Positions 30,103 through 42,518 of a DNA stretch of 64,000 bases are shown piece after piece. The notes below the pieces were generated by a model. The model saw nothing but the letters and a program-made list of their open reading frames with translations. It made no database searches and was not told where the DNA came from. Numbering within the stretch: position 1 is the stretch's first letter; each line of letters starts with the position of its first letter. Source of the stretch: Lagopus muta (lineage: Eukaryota > Chordata > Aves > Galliformes > Phasianidae). The stretch covers positions 53,782,871 to 53,846,870 of the forward strand of contig NC_064433.1 in assembly GCF_023343835.1 (NCBI RefSeq). The letters run 5' to 3'. A program made the translations under genes and the position numbers.

Positions 30103-30568
30103 CTCAGTCCGTGGGCAATGAGGAAGGCAGCAAAGTCAATGAGGGACACACGATTTATTTCCCTCTCAACCCGACGAGCCAAGGGCAGGTGTAGGACAGC
30201 CAAGGCAGGCTGTGAGGAGCCTCCACCAACAACCAACCAAAAAGCAGCAACGGCAGCCCTACACCGCAGGGCTGAGACCCCCTTTTCCCGGGGGCGTCCC
30301 CCCGCCCTGCGTCCGGCGCCTCCGTCCCCATAAAGGAGGCGGGCAGGGCCGAGGAGGCCGCGCCGGCAGCGCAGAGGGAGGGAACGCGCTGAGGGGAAGA
30401 GCCGGCGCGCGTGGCGGGGAGGCGGCGCGGAGGGAGGGCAGGCCGGCTGCGGGAAGCGGGGCTCCGCGCTGGGACTGGTTCCTTCGCAGCCATTTTCTGT
30501 CCAACCAAACAGCCGATTTGCGGAGGGAGCCAACCAGGGCCGCACTGGAGGTTTGTGCCTGGCTCCGG

Positions 30569-30579
30569 CCAATGATTGG
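30569..30579. promoter_or_regulatory. NFYB: Palindromic double CCAAT box in the NFYB promoter
   Basis: The sequence CCAATGATTGG is a perfect inverted repeat of CCAAT around one central base. CCAAT is the NF-Y recognition core. It is followed by the palindrome AACCGGTT (30581-30588). The location roughly 60-100 bp upstream of the probable start region is the usual position of functional NF-Y sites. Confidence 0.7.
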
Positions 30580-30669
30580 TAACCGGTTCCACTGCAGGCT
30601 CGAATGAAATGTCCGTCTCCCTCCTCGGGCCCCGGCGCCGCCGCCGCGCCGCCGCCGCGGGGACCAGGA

Positions 30670-31271
30670 AGTGGGGGGCGAGCAGCCCCCGGGCCCCGCC
30701 GCCATCGGCTGCTCGCCCGCCTCTTTGTGCGGCCGGAGGGAGCGGGGCCGCGCGGCCGGGGAGCGGAGCGGAGCAGAGCGGGCGGCGGGGAGAGAGAGAG
30801 AGGGAGGGAGGGAGAGAGATAGGCGGGCGGGCGGACGGACGGGGAGAGAAGCGAGGCGGCGGCGGCGGGGGGTCTCGGTGCGCGGCGGCTGCCCCCGTCT
30901 CGACGGGGAGGTGCCCCCCCGGTTCCGGCTCCATTTTGCGGCCTAGGCGGGGGGAGGCGGAGGCGGGAACGCGGTTGCCCCGCGGCCGTGTCCGCCGCGG
31001 GCCGGGCCCTAACGGCTGTGCTACTCCCGCGCAGCCTCGGGGTCCCCTTCCCGGCGGGGAGGAGGCTTGCTGGCGGGCACGGCGAGCGCCCCACGTTGTT
31101 GCGGCCCGGCCGCTGTGCCCCCCTCCCCGCGGTGCGGCGGGAGGCCCCGACACCACGCCCATGGCCGCCGCGCCCGGCCCGGCGTGGAGCGGAGCGGCCG
31201 CGCCGCCACCGTTGCGGTCCGCGAAGGAACGGTGCGCGGGCGTGGAGCGCGAGGAGCGGCTCCGGGATGGG
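30670..31271 (+). other. NFYB: NFYB exon 1 (5' UTR, possibly with a coding end)
   Basis: The best donor downstream of the promoter is GGG followed by GTGAGC, with the exon ending at 31271. The exon start is only estimated from the promoter elements. An ATG at 31161 opens 37 codons (MAAAPGPAWSGAAAPPPLRS...) that end exactly at this donor in phase 0. They would join in frame to the ATG that begins the next exon at 37295. Whether this is translated is unknown; in the mammalian gene exon 1 is normally untranslated. Confidence 0.55.
30786..30860. repeat. Purine-rich GA/GGGA low-complexity tract in NFYB exon 1
   Basis: GGGGAGAGAGAGAGAGGGAG and related units within the CpG island. Confidence 0.8.
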
Positions 31272-34200
31272 GTGAGCGTGGCTGTCCGGCTGCGTGCTGC
31301 GGGGCCCAGGCCGGAGAGCGGGAGCTCTATCGGCTCGCTGCAGCGCTGCCCGGCGAGGTGGCTGACAATAAAGTTGCTGAACGGCTGGGAGCACGTTGTC
31401 TCGTTCCATCTGAAAGCAAGGAATGAAAGGTGACCGCCGACCAGGCGTGCGCTGGAGTGAGGAAATGTGCGTAAATAGGGTTTCCCTCCCGTGCCTCGCT
31501 GTGGGTGCTGTTGCATCACTGAAGGGCGCGACATCAGGAAGAGAGATCGATCAGCCCGCCGGGCTGCGACCAAGTCGGGTCGGCGGGTTAAACAGTAACA
31601 CAGGGACGGTCGGGGACATGGAAGCCTGCCTTTGCTAGGTGTCTACCTTACAGTTGTCGTAGGTGCCGCGAGTGAGCAGGTCACCCTGTTCGCAGGTGTA
31701 CCTCTGTGTGCCAGCTGCTGCTCTGTCCAGAAACTGCAGCTGGTGATCCTGGAAAGAGGTATATTGTGTGAGTTATTCATAGACAATCAGAGCAGGAAGG
31801 AAAACAATCACCTGTTCTAACCGTAGTTCTGCAGCTATTAAGATATACGTAATTCTTTCACTTTGTGTTACAGATCCCAATGAAATTGTAATATGACAGA
31901 AGAGCATAGAAAACCAGTAGGCTTCTAGCTTTACCAGTCTCTTTCAGACTTAGCCAAAAAGTTGTTGTTCTCATGTAAAAGTTATCTAGTGGACTTGGGT
32001 GAGTTTTGGGAGGGCAGCGACTTGAGTGATTCTAGGCAGGCAGAGAGGTGGATGCCTGGATTTCAGTCCTCAAATGGCATCCTTTGTGTTGAGTAACCTG
32101 TGCCTGTCTCACCGTTACATTGTTTGATTTGGATTGAAGTTGTCATCAATAAAAAATGCATTTAAAAAATCTTAGTGCTTTGTTAAAAGGAGCCCAGACA
32201 AAGCAGTGGCAAAAAGTTAAGTGGAAGGTGCTGCTTTGGGCATTACTCACAGCCTGGCTTTAATTGACTTGCAGGAGTGCAGAAGTGATGTTTATGCATA
32301 ATCATTAGCACAATATTCTTAACAATAAGGTCAGTGATTACTTGTATTTATTTATGTGGCCTATGGCGCAGCACTTTAATGCTAGGGAAGAATTCAGTTG
32401 TAATTCCCTGGGAGATATGAGGTGGCTTAATCTGAATCGCTATCTCTGAGGTTTCTGCTTGTTTCTCATGCTCTACTTTGAGCAGGTGATTATATATAGG
32501 CTTGGCTGTTAGTGTTGACAGCCGTAAAGCTATATTTGAAAGAAGCCAGGAACATGGGATATTACTCTTCAGGTTTTAATATTTGACAGTTACAGCAGTT
32601 CAAAGTTCAGTACAGAACCTCTTATTTGTAGTAATGATTATGTGAAGGGAGACAGCGTGCAGAGCTCTTTATTTTTGGAGGCAGGAGGGAGATCCAGAAT
32701 ACTTGAAGATTCAAAACATGAAATGCTTTATAACTGTTTTGTAGTCATATCTGTTTTTGTTTGTCAAAAAAATGGGGGAGGAGGAAAAGAAGGAAGCTTG
32801 CAAGGCTCTCTTCAGCTGATGCTTTAAACTTGGCTTTTCAGGTGTGATTTTTTGATACAGTACGTCAGAGAAATATGGAATTTGGAAAATGATGTTTTAG
32901 TGCCATGATGCTGGGAAAACATGCAAGCGGTCACAATGTATGCATGTGTGGAACAACCTTTATAAGTGATGTTGATAGTAGGAAAGAAATCATTAGCAAG
33001 TCTGAGGATTCTGCTGAAAATAGTTGTCTGTCCTGAACCAGCTTTGTATAAACTCCTCCTGGTCCTGCTGCTGGAGATGGAGAAACTTCTCAACACTTAA
33101 TTGACATATTGCCACAGTGAAGGAAAAGCATAACCAGTTCACCAATGAAAAAGACAGGGTTTGCTGCTTTAATAAACAGATAAGCTTAGTTTTTCACCAA
33201 AGATGCTAGGGAAACACCAAAAACCCCATATGGAAACACAGCATAGTGCTTACAGTCAGTGCTGCAGCAGGAAGGAGCTGCTGAGGCTGAGTCCTTTCAG
33301 TGCCGCTGCCTCGTTCAGCTTCTGCAAAAGCACCAACTCGTGGCCCAGGACAGTAGGACTGGTGAGATAGGCCATGGTGTGACATTACTGCTGGTAATAC
33401 TGATGGATGTGGGAATGTGGCAGGGTTGGCTGGGCCTTGCTGGGCTTTGGAAGGGAGAGATTTTCTCACAGCAGTCCAGGGGAAGGAACCCAATACAGCC
33501 TGGATGCCGATGAGTGTTAGTGAAGCTGTCAGGTCCTCTCAGCATCAATCTGCTGTTCCTGATGCCTTTCTGCTGTTGGGGAAAACGTTGTGTTGAGAGA
33601 TTAGAGGAGCTGGAGATTGGGAGAGGCAGGGTGGCATCTGTTTGTGTTCTAGGCATGTGCCAAGGGGTTTTAGCTTTACATTTCTGCGGATGTGCTGGAG
33701 TGATGCCCTGTGCCCGTGGGTGCATTTACCAGGCAGCATTTCCTGCTGTGGGAGGCTTTGCTGCCAGGTGAGAATTCAGTGGAGATTCGGTTCATCAGAA
33801 ATCACTGGCAATAAAAGGGAATTAATACTGTATTTTTCAATCAGAAATTTTCTCTGTAGGTACAGCGAGTGAGGGTGCAGAAAGCTCAGATAAAACCTTG
33901 TTGTCCCCACTGGATGTCATGTGCTGCTTTTCAGGTTTACATCTTCTATGCTATGAGCAGGTGGCAAAATAAAACTATGGTGGCTGATATAGTTAACTGC
34001 CTATACCTTTAGTTACCTTATCTGTCCTGCTTCTGTGGCAGCTACAAAGAAGGTACCTCACTCTTCAGTCTGTGGCATAGAATTTTCTGCTGTCCCTCAT
34101 TTGAAGTAGCAGTTTGAGAGAGGGATGAGCTGCATAAATACTGCGTGGTGCTTAGAGCCAAAGAGGTACATGGTTTCCCTTGAGAGACCAGTTTTGCAGA

Positions 34201-37200
34201 CTAATTTTTGCCAGGTAATTCTGAAGACAAGCTCTTTCTAGCTTTTATTCCATTTTTCCCTTGTATGCTGATGAAAGCATCAGACCCATCCTCTCAGCAA
34301 AAGCAGCTCAGGGTTGCATTGTTGCAGTTACCCTTTAGCAGAGCCACAGATACTGCTCTTTAGGAGAGCTTTTTAGATTAAGCAGGATGCAAGATTTACT
34401 TCAGGGTAGTGAGGATTCATCAGTTCTGTGTAGATGTATTCTAGGAAAGGTGTGAGTTGTGGGCTGCTGACAGAAGCATTTTTTTTTTAAGCATCCTCCA
34501 GAAGACTTCCTACGAGATGGTAGTGTAAAACTGTACATGCACTCACTTTCACTCATCATTGAGTTTTCTTTGATGTCTTTGATCTGAAGTGTTTCCCTTT
34601 CAAAATATTTCTGGTGTTACTTTCCCTGAGCTGTTAATTTGTATCTTCTTAGTATCAGTCTCCTTCATTAGAGGTACCAGGGACAGGCAGAATGCATGGT
34701 TGGCCTTGATGATCTGAAGGCTCTTTCCTAACTAAATGATTCTGTGATTCTCAGCGTTTTCTTAGAGCAAGTCCAGTGATACTGAGAGCTTTTCCTTTTT
34801 AAAAAGGCAATTAATTAGAAATGTTGTACTTCAAGCAGTATTTTCTCAGCGTTAGATTATGTGGTTATGTACTGTGGGCACTGGCTTGAGCAGGCTGTTA
34901 AATAAGCAGTGATCCAAGTGTCTTCTTGAGTTCTGACCATCTGAAGCTGAACCTGTAATACCTGCACAGGTAATTGTATTCATTGTGAGATAACTGAATT
35001 ATCTTGCGCTCCTGCATTAGGGACTTGGCTGTGCAGAAAGGTGTTACACTGTCCATCCAACCACTGTGCTGTGGTTCTCTTAAAAACCTTTCCTACAGTC
35101 TAACCACGGAAATAATTTCAGTATGTATAAGGCTACCAGTGTCTGTTTGCTTTATCTGGGATAGATCTACCTGTTTCTTTTGTGCAAGCCTTTTCCTTTC
35201 AGTTCTAGTGATCTAATTGCTGGCTTTGATTTGCAATGGTGATAAGATTCCACACACACAAAAAAACCTTGCTAATTATCAGGTGACATGTAAGTAAAAA
35301 TGGAAATGTGGACACAAGAGAAAAAAAGCAAAAATGATACCTGAAAAATGCATTAATCTAATGAGGTCAAAAGTGTCAAGAGATGCAGTGGGCTTTGAGA
35401 AGAGATTCAAACAAGGATTGTCCTTTGAAGGAGAGTAGAGCTGATGAAGGCAATGGAAGCTTCCTAAGCAATGTTACTGGGACTTGGCTATGAGGATGGG
35501 GGGGCAGCTTGCAGAATGGGTGGGTGGAAGCAGATGAGCTATCCCATCGTAGTATCTTGAAAGGCACGCTTCATAAAAGGCTGTGGGGGAACCTCAAGGC
35601 ATTTCAGCTAGAACTGGGGCTAAATGAGTTTCATGCTTAGGATTTGTGGAGTCCATAATTCTGAGTTAAATTTGAACAGGGACCAGAGCTGAAACTGAGC
35701 TCTGGGAACAAGACTACCAGAAAATCCCAAATTAATTTTGGAATCAGCTTTTGGGATTTAGCAGACTACAGAACATAACCACTTTGAATTACAGAAGGAA
35801 AAAAGTGGCATGGCTGTTCTGAGGAAAGGCATTATCAGCTTTGGTGTTCTGGATGCTCAGGATTGAGGAACCTTTTCACAGTTGTTACAGTGAGCTGAGT
35901 AAGCAAACTCTGGACGCTGGAAAATTGAGAAGTGAAGTCTTCTTACAAAGAGCCTGCAGCACACAGACAAAGCAGTCTGCTGTGACACCTGGCATGAGGA
36001 AGGTAAAGCTTAAGGCGCTGCCCTTCTTCAGATAGAGCTGCTGTGTGTGAAATGAAACTGTTTTAAAAGCCCATTGGAAAGGATCAGAAGTACTTTACAG
36101 GAAGCAGTGGGCAGTGCTGTGCACTGGAGAAGAGGTAGAAGAGTTCTTCCTTTAACCAGCTCCTACGGCTGCATCCAGCTATGTAATGCTGCTGTGGATG
36201 CCTGCAGTGCTCAGGTTTCATGTGTGTCTGTGGCTGAGCATGGCACCGGATGTTGCTTCAACATTTGTAAGCAAAACCTCAGCCCTTGCAGCCTCAGAGC
36301 TCAGATTTGAGAGAGGTTTGGTTTCTCATATTTCTGGGAGGTGTAAAAATAGCACAGGACTGTCTCACCCTCACCCTCTTGTAGGCCAGTGGGAGCTGCA
36401 GGCTCTTGTTGGCAGTGACCACAGCACAGTCAAATGCCTTCCTCCCTCCTTTCCTCTGCTGCCTTTCAGGGCATAGAACAGGGATGACAGAGTGAGCAGG
36501 TAAAGAGCAGAATGTTATCAGAAGTATGTGGCATCCACAGCCAAGAAAGTCTGAGGTGAAGGAAAATCTGGTGTTGTGCATGGAAAGGTGCTCAAAAATA
36601 TCTCTAGGTTTCTGAGCCATTGTAGAAAGAATTCTGCACACGCTGGGAGCCCCTTGAGTTCTTGGGGTTTTTTTGCATTCACAGACTCTCTAGAAACAGC
36701 ATCATTACAGTCTTACACAGGTGAAAACAAAAACAGAAAAGTGGTATTTGAGATTTATAGGGACTAAATGCTCTGCAAAAGTTTATTTTCAAGGCATCAA
36801 CGAGAAAAAAGTCAAGGTTGTTCAAATTCATGATGTTGCAGTTTAATCTGATTGCCTGGGATTTTGTTTTTTCATTCATAAAGATGCTTGGCCCTGGGGC
36901 CATGCCTGACCTGGGGATGGGCTATAGGTTGTCATTAAAAAGAAAAAGAAAAACCCCACAAATTAAAACCAGAACTGCTATTAGGAAGTGCTAACCTTTG
37001 TTTTAATGGCATACATGAAGCTACCTCTCTTTAGCTAAGTTATTTAACTTTGCTTTTTTGTATGAATGAGAAATAGCTGCAAGAATTGCTCTTCACTGTG
37101 TTGCATCTGAAGGAATGATCGAAATCAAAGCAATTAGTAAAGTGCAGCAACTATGAGAGTTCTCAAATAGCAAAATATTCAGGCTGTAACAATTGGTTCT

Positions 37201-37294
37201 CGTAGTTGTAGGTTTATTAAGTGCTGTTTTCCAGCTGTAGCTGCTCTTAGCATATAACAAATGTACCTGAAAGCATTGCTTCTTCTGGTTTTAG
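31272..37294 (+). other. NFYB: NFYB intron 1
   Basis: About 6 kb between the CpG-island exon and the first conserved coding exon, with GTGAGC donor and TTTTAG acceptor. It contains a small CR1 tail fragment near 34.7 kb. No further exon was recognised. CpG richness fades within the first few hundred bases. Confidence 0.7.
34670..34755 (+). mobile_element. CR1 tail remnant in NFYB intron 1
   Basis: Short match to the CR1 end: ATGGTTGGCCTTGATGATCT, then TTTCCTAACTAAATGATTCT and GTGATTCT. Strongly 5'-truncated. Confidence 0.65.
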
Positions 37295-37388
37295 ATGGAT
37301 GGTGATAGCTCCACGACGGATGCTTCTCAGTTAGGAATTGCTGGAGATTACATTGGTGGCAGTCACTACGTGATACAGCCTCACGATG
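37295..37388 (+). CDS. NFYB: NFYB coding exon 1 (N-terminus)
   Basis: The acceptor CTTCTGGTTTTAG is followed at once by ATG GAT GGT GAT. The exon encodes [20 protein letters not shown] and [11 protein letters not shown]. It ends in phase 1 at the donor GTAAGAG. Confidence 0.95.
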
Positions 37389-40300
37389 GTAAGAGATGTA
37401 AATATTATTATTTTTGCCTCTATGTAATTTCATTTGAGTTCTTGTGAAGTTCTCTGCTATCATTTCCAAGCTAAGATAATTGTTTGTATTTATGAATCCA
37501 TTAAGGCTTCATCCAGTAAGGCATCCATTATGATGCCTTACTGTATAAAGCATTTTTCCTGTAGTCTAAAGGTAACTTTGGGAGTTATCAGTGTTGCTAC
37601 TGAGTCCCTGGGGGTAATGACAATAACCTTGCCTTTCTAGGAAAGAGTTTTTGTTTTGACATGACATTTCTGTGTATAATGAGATAAGTATGGTGCCAAA
37701 CACACATGAAGGTACTGTGGTATCATCTGTGGGTTTGGGTTTTTTTTGTTTTCATTTTGGTTATTTCTACATTATTAATACAGTGGGCTTTCAAAAGTCA
37801 TTAATCTTTCAGTTTAAGATTTTCAACTTGACTTATTGCCTGTTATCTATCAAATACAATTTCTGTTAACTTCTTCAGACACAGAGGACAGCATGAATGA
37901 TCATGAAGATACAAATGGTTCAAAAGAGAGCTTTAGAGAACAAGATATCTATCTTCCAATTGCAAATGTGGCAAGGATAATGAAAAACGCCATACCCCAA
38001 ACAGGAAAGGTAACACTCTCATCTTCAAACAAAATCTAGTATTGAGTTTTGTTCCTTTCTCTGAGTGAACTGAAGCTGGCAGAGCTGCATTTTCTGGACA
38101 GGGGGCAGTTGAGATCAAATCTTTTCTCTTTTTTTTTTTAGGTTTCAGAAAGCTTTTAGTAATTTCCCTAATTACAGGGGCTGCAGCAGGGCTCCTATAG
38201 GGCTTTCAAGGGCGTTATTTTTCATAGATCTTTTCCCTGATGTTGTCAACGAGTCAAACTTGGTGACAATCCCACATCACTAAGAACTTTTTCTATGGAA
38301 TTATGTCCTAAAAGAGGTAACTTTCTGCTTTGACTTGTTTCAAATGTGGAATAAGTGGAACTTTTTGGATGAAATAAGAATCCATTTCTCTTCCTGAAGG
38401 AAAGAGAGCACTCAGGTCATTTTAGCATTTGGATATGGATATTCAGGCAATAGCAGACTAAGAGCCTGCTTTGTACCACATAGCAAGCAAGCCAGGTATT
38501 GGAAGACTTATTTTATTTCTTTCTTCTAAGAATAGACTCTTAAATCAATTCTGAGCTGGCAACAGGATAAGCATTTAAATGTTCTACCTGTTTATGTTAA
38601 AACTTTGCAGAGCTCCTATTACTTGCTGCTTTAACTCCTAGCTAAGGCTGAATTTTTTTTTTTTTACATTCCTTCAAATAGAAGCAAGGCATAATTTTCT
38701 TGCATCTGCTCATACTTTTACAGTGTTCAGGGCTTTCTGGAAATCTGGGTGTTACATTTTTATCTTTGCTGTGAAAAATTCTTCACTGGTCCATATTGTC
38801 ATAAATTTTTAGCAATCAAGATGAGATTTTTCTCAAGAATTCAGCATATGGGATGCCAAGCTCTCTTGAAAAATCAGGGAGGTCTTTGTGAAAAGCTGCA
38901 AGGGAAGCTGTTGGCTGATGAGTATTTCTGAAAATCTGGCTCTATTCCTCTGAAAATATCAGAGGAATTGAAGATCCTGCGTAGTTACCACTTTGTTATT
39001 TTAAGGGGAATACAAACAGGTTCTTCTCATGTGAAGAATAAGGATCTTAATAATTATAATCCTTCAGTTGGCTCCTGTCAGCTTCCCTAATAATCTTGAG
39101 CAATGCTTGCTGTTATTTTAAGTGAGGTAAATTACTTTGTCCAGCTGAAGAGCAGAATCAAATATATTTATTTCATTCTTGCCAGAGGCATGTTGTGTTT
39201 CTTCAGCTGAATTCTCATTTGGCAAATTTATACAGGAATATTAAAGCACTAGAGGAGCTAGCTGCTAGGCATGTATTTCAGTCCCTGAATTCTGTCAGGG
39301 TAAAAAAAACTCATCATGGTCAGGTTGGTGAGAATGTGCTGCAGTGGGTTGGAACTGTTGGTCTATTGAAAGGAAGATGCAAGTGGGCTGTGACTTTGTA
39401 ATGAGCAGATTTGAAGGAGTGGGTAAGCAAATCCAGGCGCAGTATTGATACGTACCTGTATATATGAAACTTTATACAGAGCACAATTATGAGTTCAGAA
39501 AATGCTGACAGTTCTGCTGAAATAGTAAAGCTTCATTTAAAACCATTACAGCTGTGCTTACATAGAGTAGTGATGACATCCAGTGGCTATCTCACATACA
39601 TACCTAAATGGCAGCATCACCCGATGGTGGGATGCTTCCTTTATTATCTATTACCATCTAACCTTCTTGGTTTTTTTTTTTTTTATTATTTATTTTTAGT
39701 TTTCTCAGATCTTCATCATTTTATGATGCTTTTCCTCTCTAGATTGCTAAGGATGCAAAAGAATGTGTGCAAGAGTGTGTAAGTGAATTCATCAGCTTTA
39801 TAACGTCAGAAGCAAGTGAGAGGTGTCACCAAGAGAAAAGAAAGACCATCAACGGGGAGGATATTCTCTTTGCCATGTCTACCTTGGGATTTGATAGCTA
39901 TGTTGAGCCTCTGAAGTTATACCTCCAAAAATTCAGAGAGGTTGGTCTATACTTCAATGTTTCCTCATTTATTTGTCCTGATTTTTTTATTCTGAGCCCT
40001 TTATTGGATTTCTGTAATGGCTGACTTGCACTGTATCTCACAGTAATTGTCAGGGAATAATGGGGACTAATGTAGCATTTTAAAACGTTTCAGAAGCTCT
40101 CAGGAGAAAAGAGTAAGCAAGCATTTTGATTAGACTTGCTGATTCAGAGTAGTTAAAGCTTCCTCCGAGTAACTTCTGTAATATATATGGAAGTAAAGCA
40201 CTAAATTCTTTACAAGCACCTATTCAGAATACTGAATTTGATCTTTGGGTTCTATCCATAAAACTGTACTGGATGGCATCCTCTGAGGATCTGGCCTAAT

Positions 40301-42422
40301 GCCCACTGTTTGGGCTTTGGATCTGAAAAAGATGTTTTTCTCATGTCGGAATAATGATTTGAATGAAGGACTATTTATTACAGTGGTATTCCAATTTGCT
40401 CTTTGTTACTGCTTATCTGCTAATTTGCTTTTGATACTTTGTATCTGCTAGGTATGCGATCGAGGCATTTTCCTTTATCCTTTCTCTAGCAGAAAATGGC
40501 TTTTTTTCCCCCTTTCAGCAATTTAATTGGGATTTTTTTTTTCCACTTCCTCCTACCTGGAGACTAAAGAAAATTTTACTTCTTTATTCTATATTCTATC
40601 TACCTCAAAGTACAAGTTGTAATCAAACAAATCAAAGGCATTTTCATCCGATGACCTCTCTTCCTTAAATCCTGAAGAAATTGTTCAGGGTCAAAATGAT
40701 CATGGAAAGAGGCTTTACTGGCATGAGTGAAGCAGGGAGGTCTGAATTGGCACTGCTGTAGGAAGAGATGCTCTCCAGATGTTGTCTGTTCTGTAAATCC
40801 AAGTTTTTTCAATTAACAGGGCTAGGCTCACTAGCAGTATTTAATTTGCTGATAGCACTTGAAGCTTCCACTTCCCAGGAGGTCATTTGTTACGATGGAC
40901 TGTGAGCAACAGGAGGTGAAATCTAAAAATTGAAGCATGGCTGTCTGCTGTCTTTTCCCACTTCCGTATAGCAGTAACAACACTTTGATGGCACAGGCAC
41001 GTGCTTTAATTAAAGCAAGTGATGCCTATCTAGTTGTGGTACTTCTGGAGAAGTCTGAAGTGGATCTATTCCGCTCTTCTTCTGAAATGTCCATCTTTTG
41101 CAGATGTGTATGCCATGGTAGCAGAGTATTGTGATTACTTTTTAAAATGTTTTTGGGTGCCTTGGACAGTTCTGGCCATCAGTTTTAAGCCTCCATTCTG
41201 TATTCTGTCAGGTACTCCATGAAGGTTTCTGTTTTGTAGCTTTTATATTTGTTCTACATCAAGCAGTTGCAGAGATTTTTTTTTTTTAAATATGTTTTTA
41301 GCATTTTTTCCTGCAGGTTCTTATGTAATAGTACAGATCATCAAACTTCATAACTAAAGAACTGCACACAGATGACTGGGAGCCTTGGCTTTCTGTGCTG
41401 ATATCCTTTGTGGCTGCAGTCCTTGCTGTAGGGGAAGAAATCCAATATCTTGGTTTTAAATGTCAACCCTTTGCTGTATGATGATGGCACTTGAATATGG
41501 TTGGTGGGCGAAGGTTGTGCACTCACTGGTTCTGAGACTGTGATTCCATATACACGTGCTAGCTGCTGCTTCTGGATTGTTGCACATCTCTGACTTTGTG
41601 CAGAAGTAAACTTCTAGAACTACACAATACTAATTTTGCAGAGTTTTGGCTTCTGAGGAGTATGACTAAGATTAAAAAAATGCCCTTTACATGTTCTTGT
41701 ATTATGCACAGTCTTAAACACAAGTTTTGTAGGTCTTGGATTTCAAAGTCCAGCTCAACTTCCAAACCTTGGATTCTGCAAGCCGTCTCATGCCAAGAAT
41801 GCACTAATGTGGATACCCATTTTTCTTCTGTCCAGGCAATGAAAGGAGAAAAGGGAATTGGGGGAACAGTTACAACTGGAGATGGTTTAAGTGAGGAGCT
41901 CACAGAAGAAGCATTTAGTAAGTAATACTCTTTAGTTGTTTTTGTTATCGTTACGAGTCTTCTAAAACAATGCGTCCTTTAGACACGGTAATTCTTAACC
42001 AAGGAAGAGATTCTGGGCCACTTGTGTTGTATCTATGATCCACTGAGACTTCCATTTGAGAAGTCTGGAGGATACCCTCTGCTTTTCTGACTTATCCCAG
42101 TCAGAATTTATATCAAAATGAAGATGGTGGGAAATACTGACACAGTAGTAGTAACTCCTGTCAACTGTGCGAGACTTCTAAGCACACATACACACATTAG
42201 TGCCAGTGTTTAAGCATGGATTATAATGAAAGATGTAAGATCTTTTTGTTTGTTTGTTATGTGGGTTTCATTCTTTTAATTTACAATTAAGAGTTTACTA
42301 TTTGGATTTCCTAATCTTTATCTGCATTGTCTTACGGAATTGCTCTTTTGCTTCAGAAGTGGTAAGGCATGAATTAGGCCCAATTCATTAACCTGGACTG
42401 CAGCTGAGATGCTTGTGGTCTG

Positions 42423-42518
<96 letters not shown>

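Larger units (their letters stand above)
20500..30300. other. Intergenic space between divergent TXNRD1 and NFYB
   Basis: AT-rich DNA without a recognisable gene. It holds nested CR1 copies at 20.9-21.5 kb, CR1 copies at 24.6-25.09, 27.7-28.2 and 29.85-30.1 kb, and a MIR-like SINE at 26.6 kb. Open frames here are short and either lie in repeats or show no family resemblance. Confidence 0.7.
30300..31290 (+). promoter_or_regulatory. NFYB: NFYB CpG-island promoter and exon 1 region
   Basis: About 1 kb of extreme GC and CpG density. The upstream part has the double CCAAT element (30569-30579), CCAAC-type half-sites near 30500 and 30530, a YY1-like GCCATTTT (30489-30496), an ETS-like CAGGAAGTG (30665-30673), GC boxes, and a second YY1-like CCATTTTG (30931-30938). 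It lacks an obvious TATA box, which fits a housekeeping gene with dispersed starts. It lies immediately upstream of a consensus donor at 31272. Confidence 0.75.

Noticed and set aside
30036-31573. Very long minus-strand open frames (over 450 codons) across the CpG island
   Set aside because: They are Pro/Arg/Ala/Gly-rich with no recognisable domain, overlap on several frames of the same stop-poor GC-rich DNA, and run antisense to the NFYB promoter and exon 1. Composition explains them.
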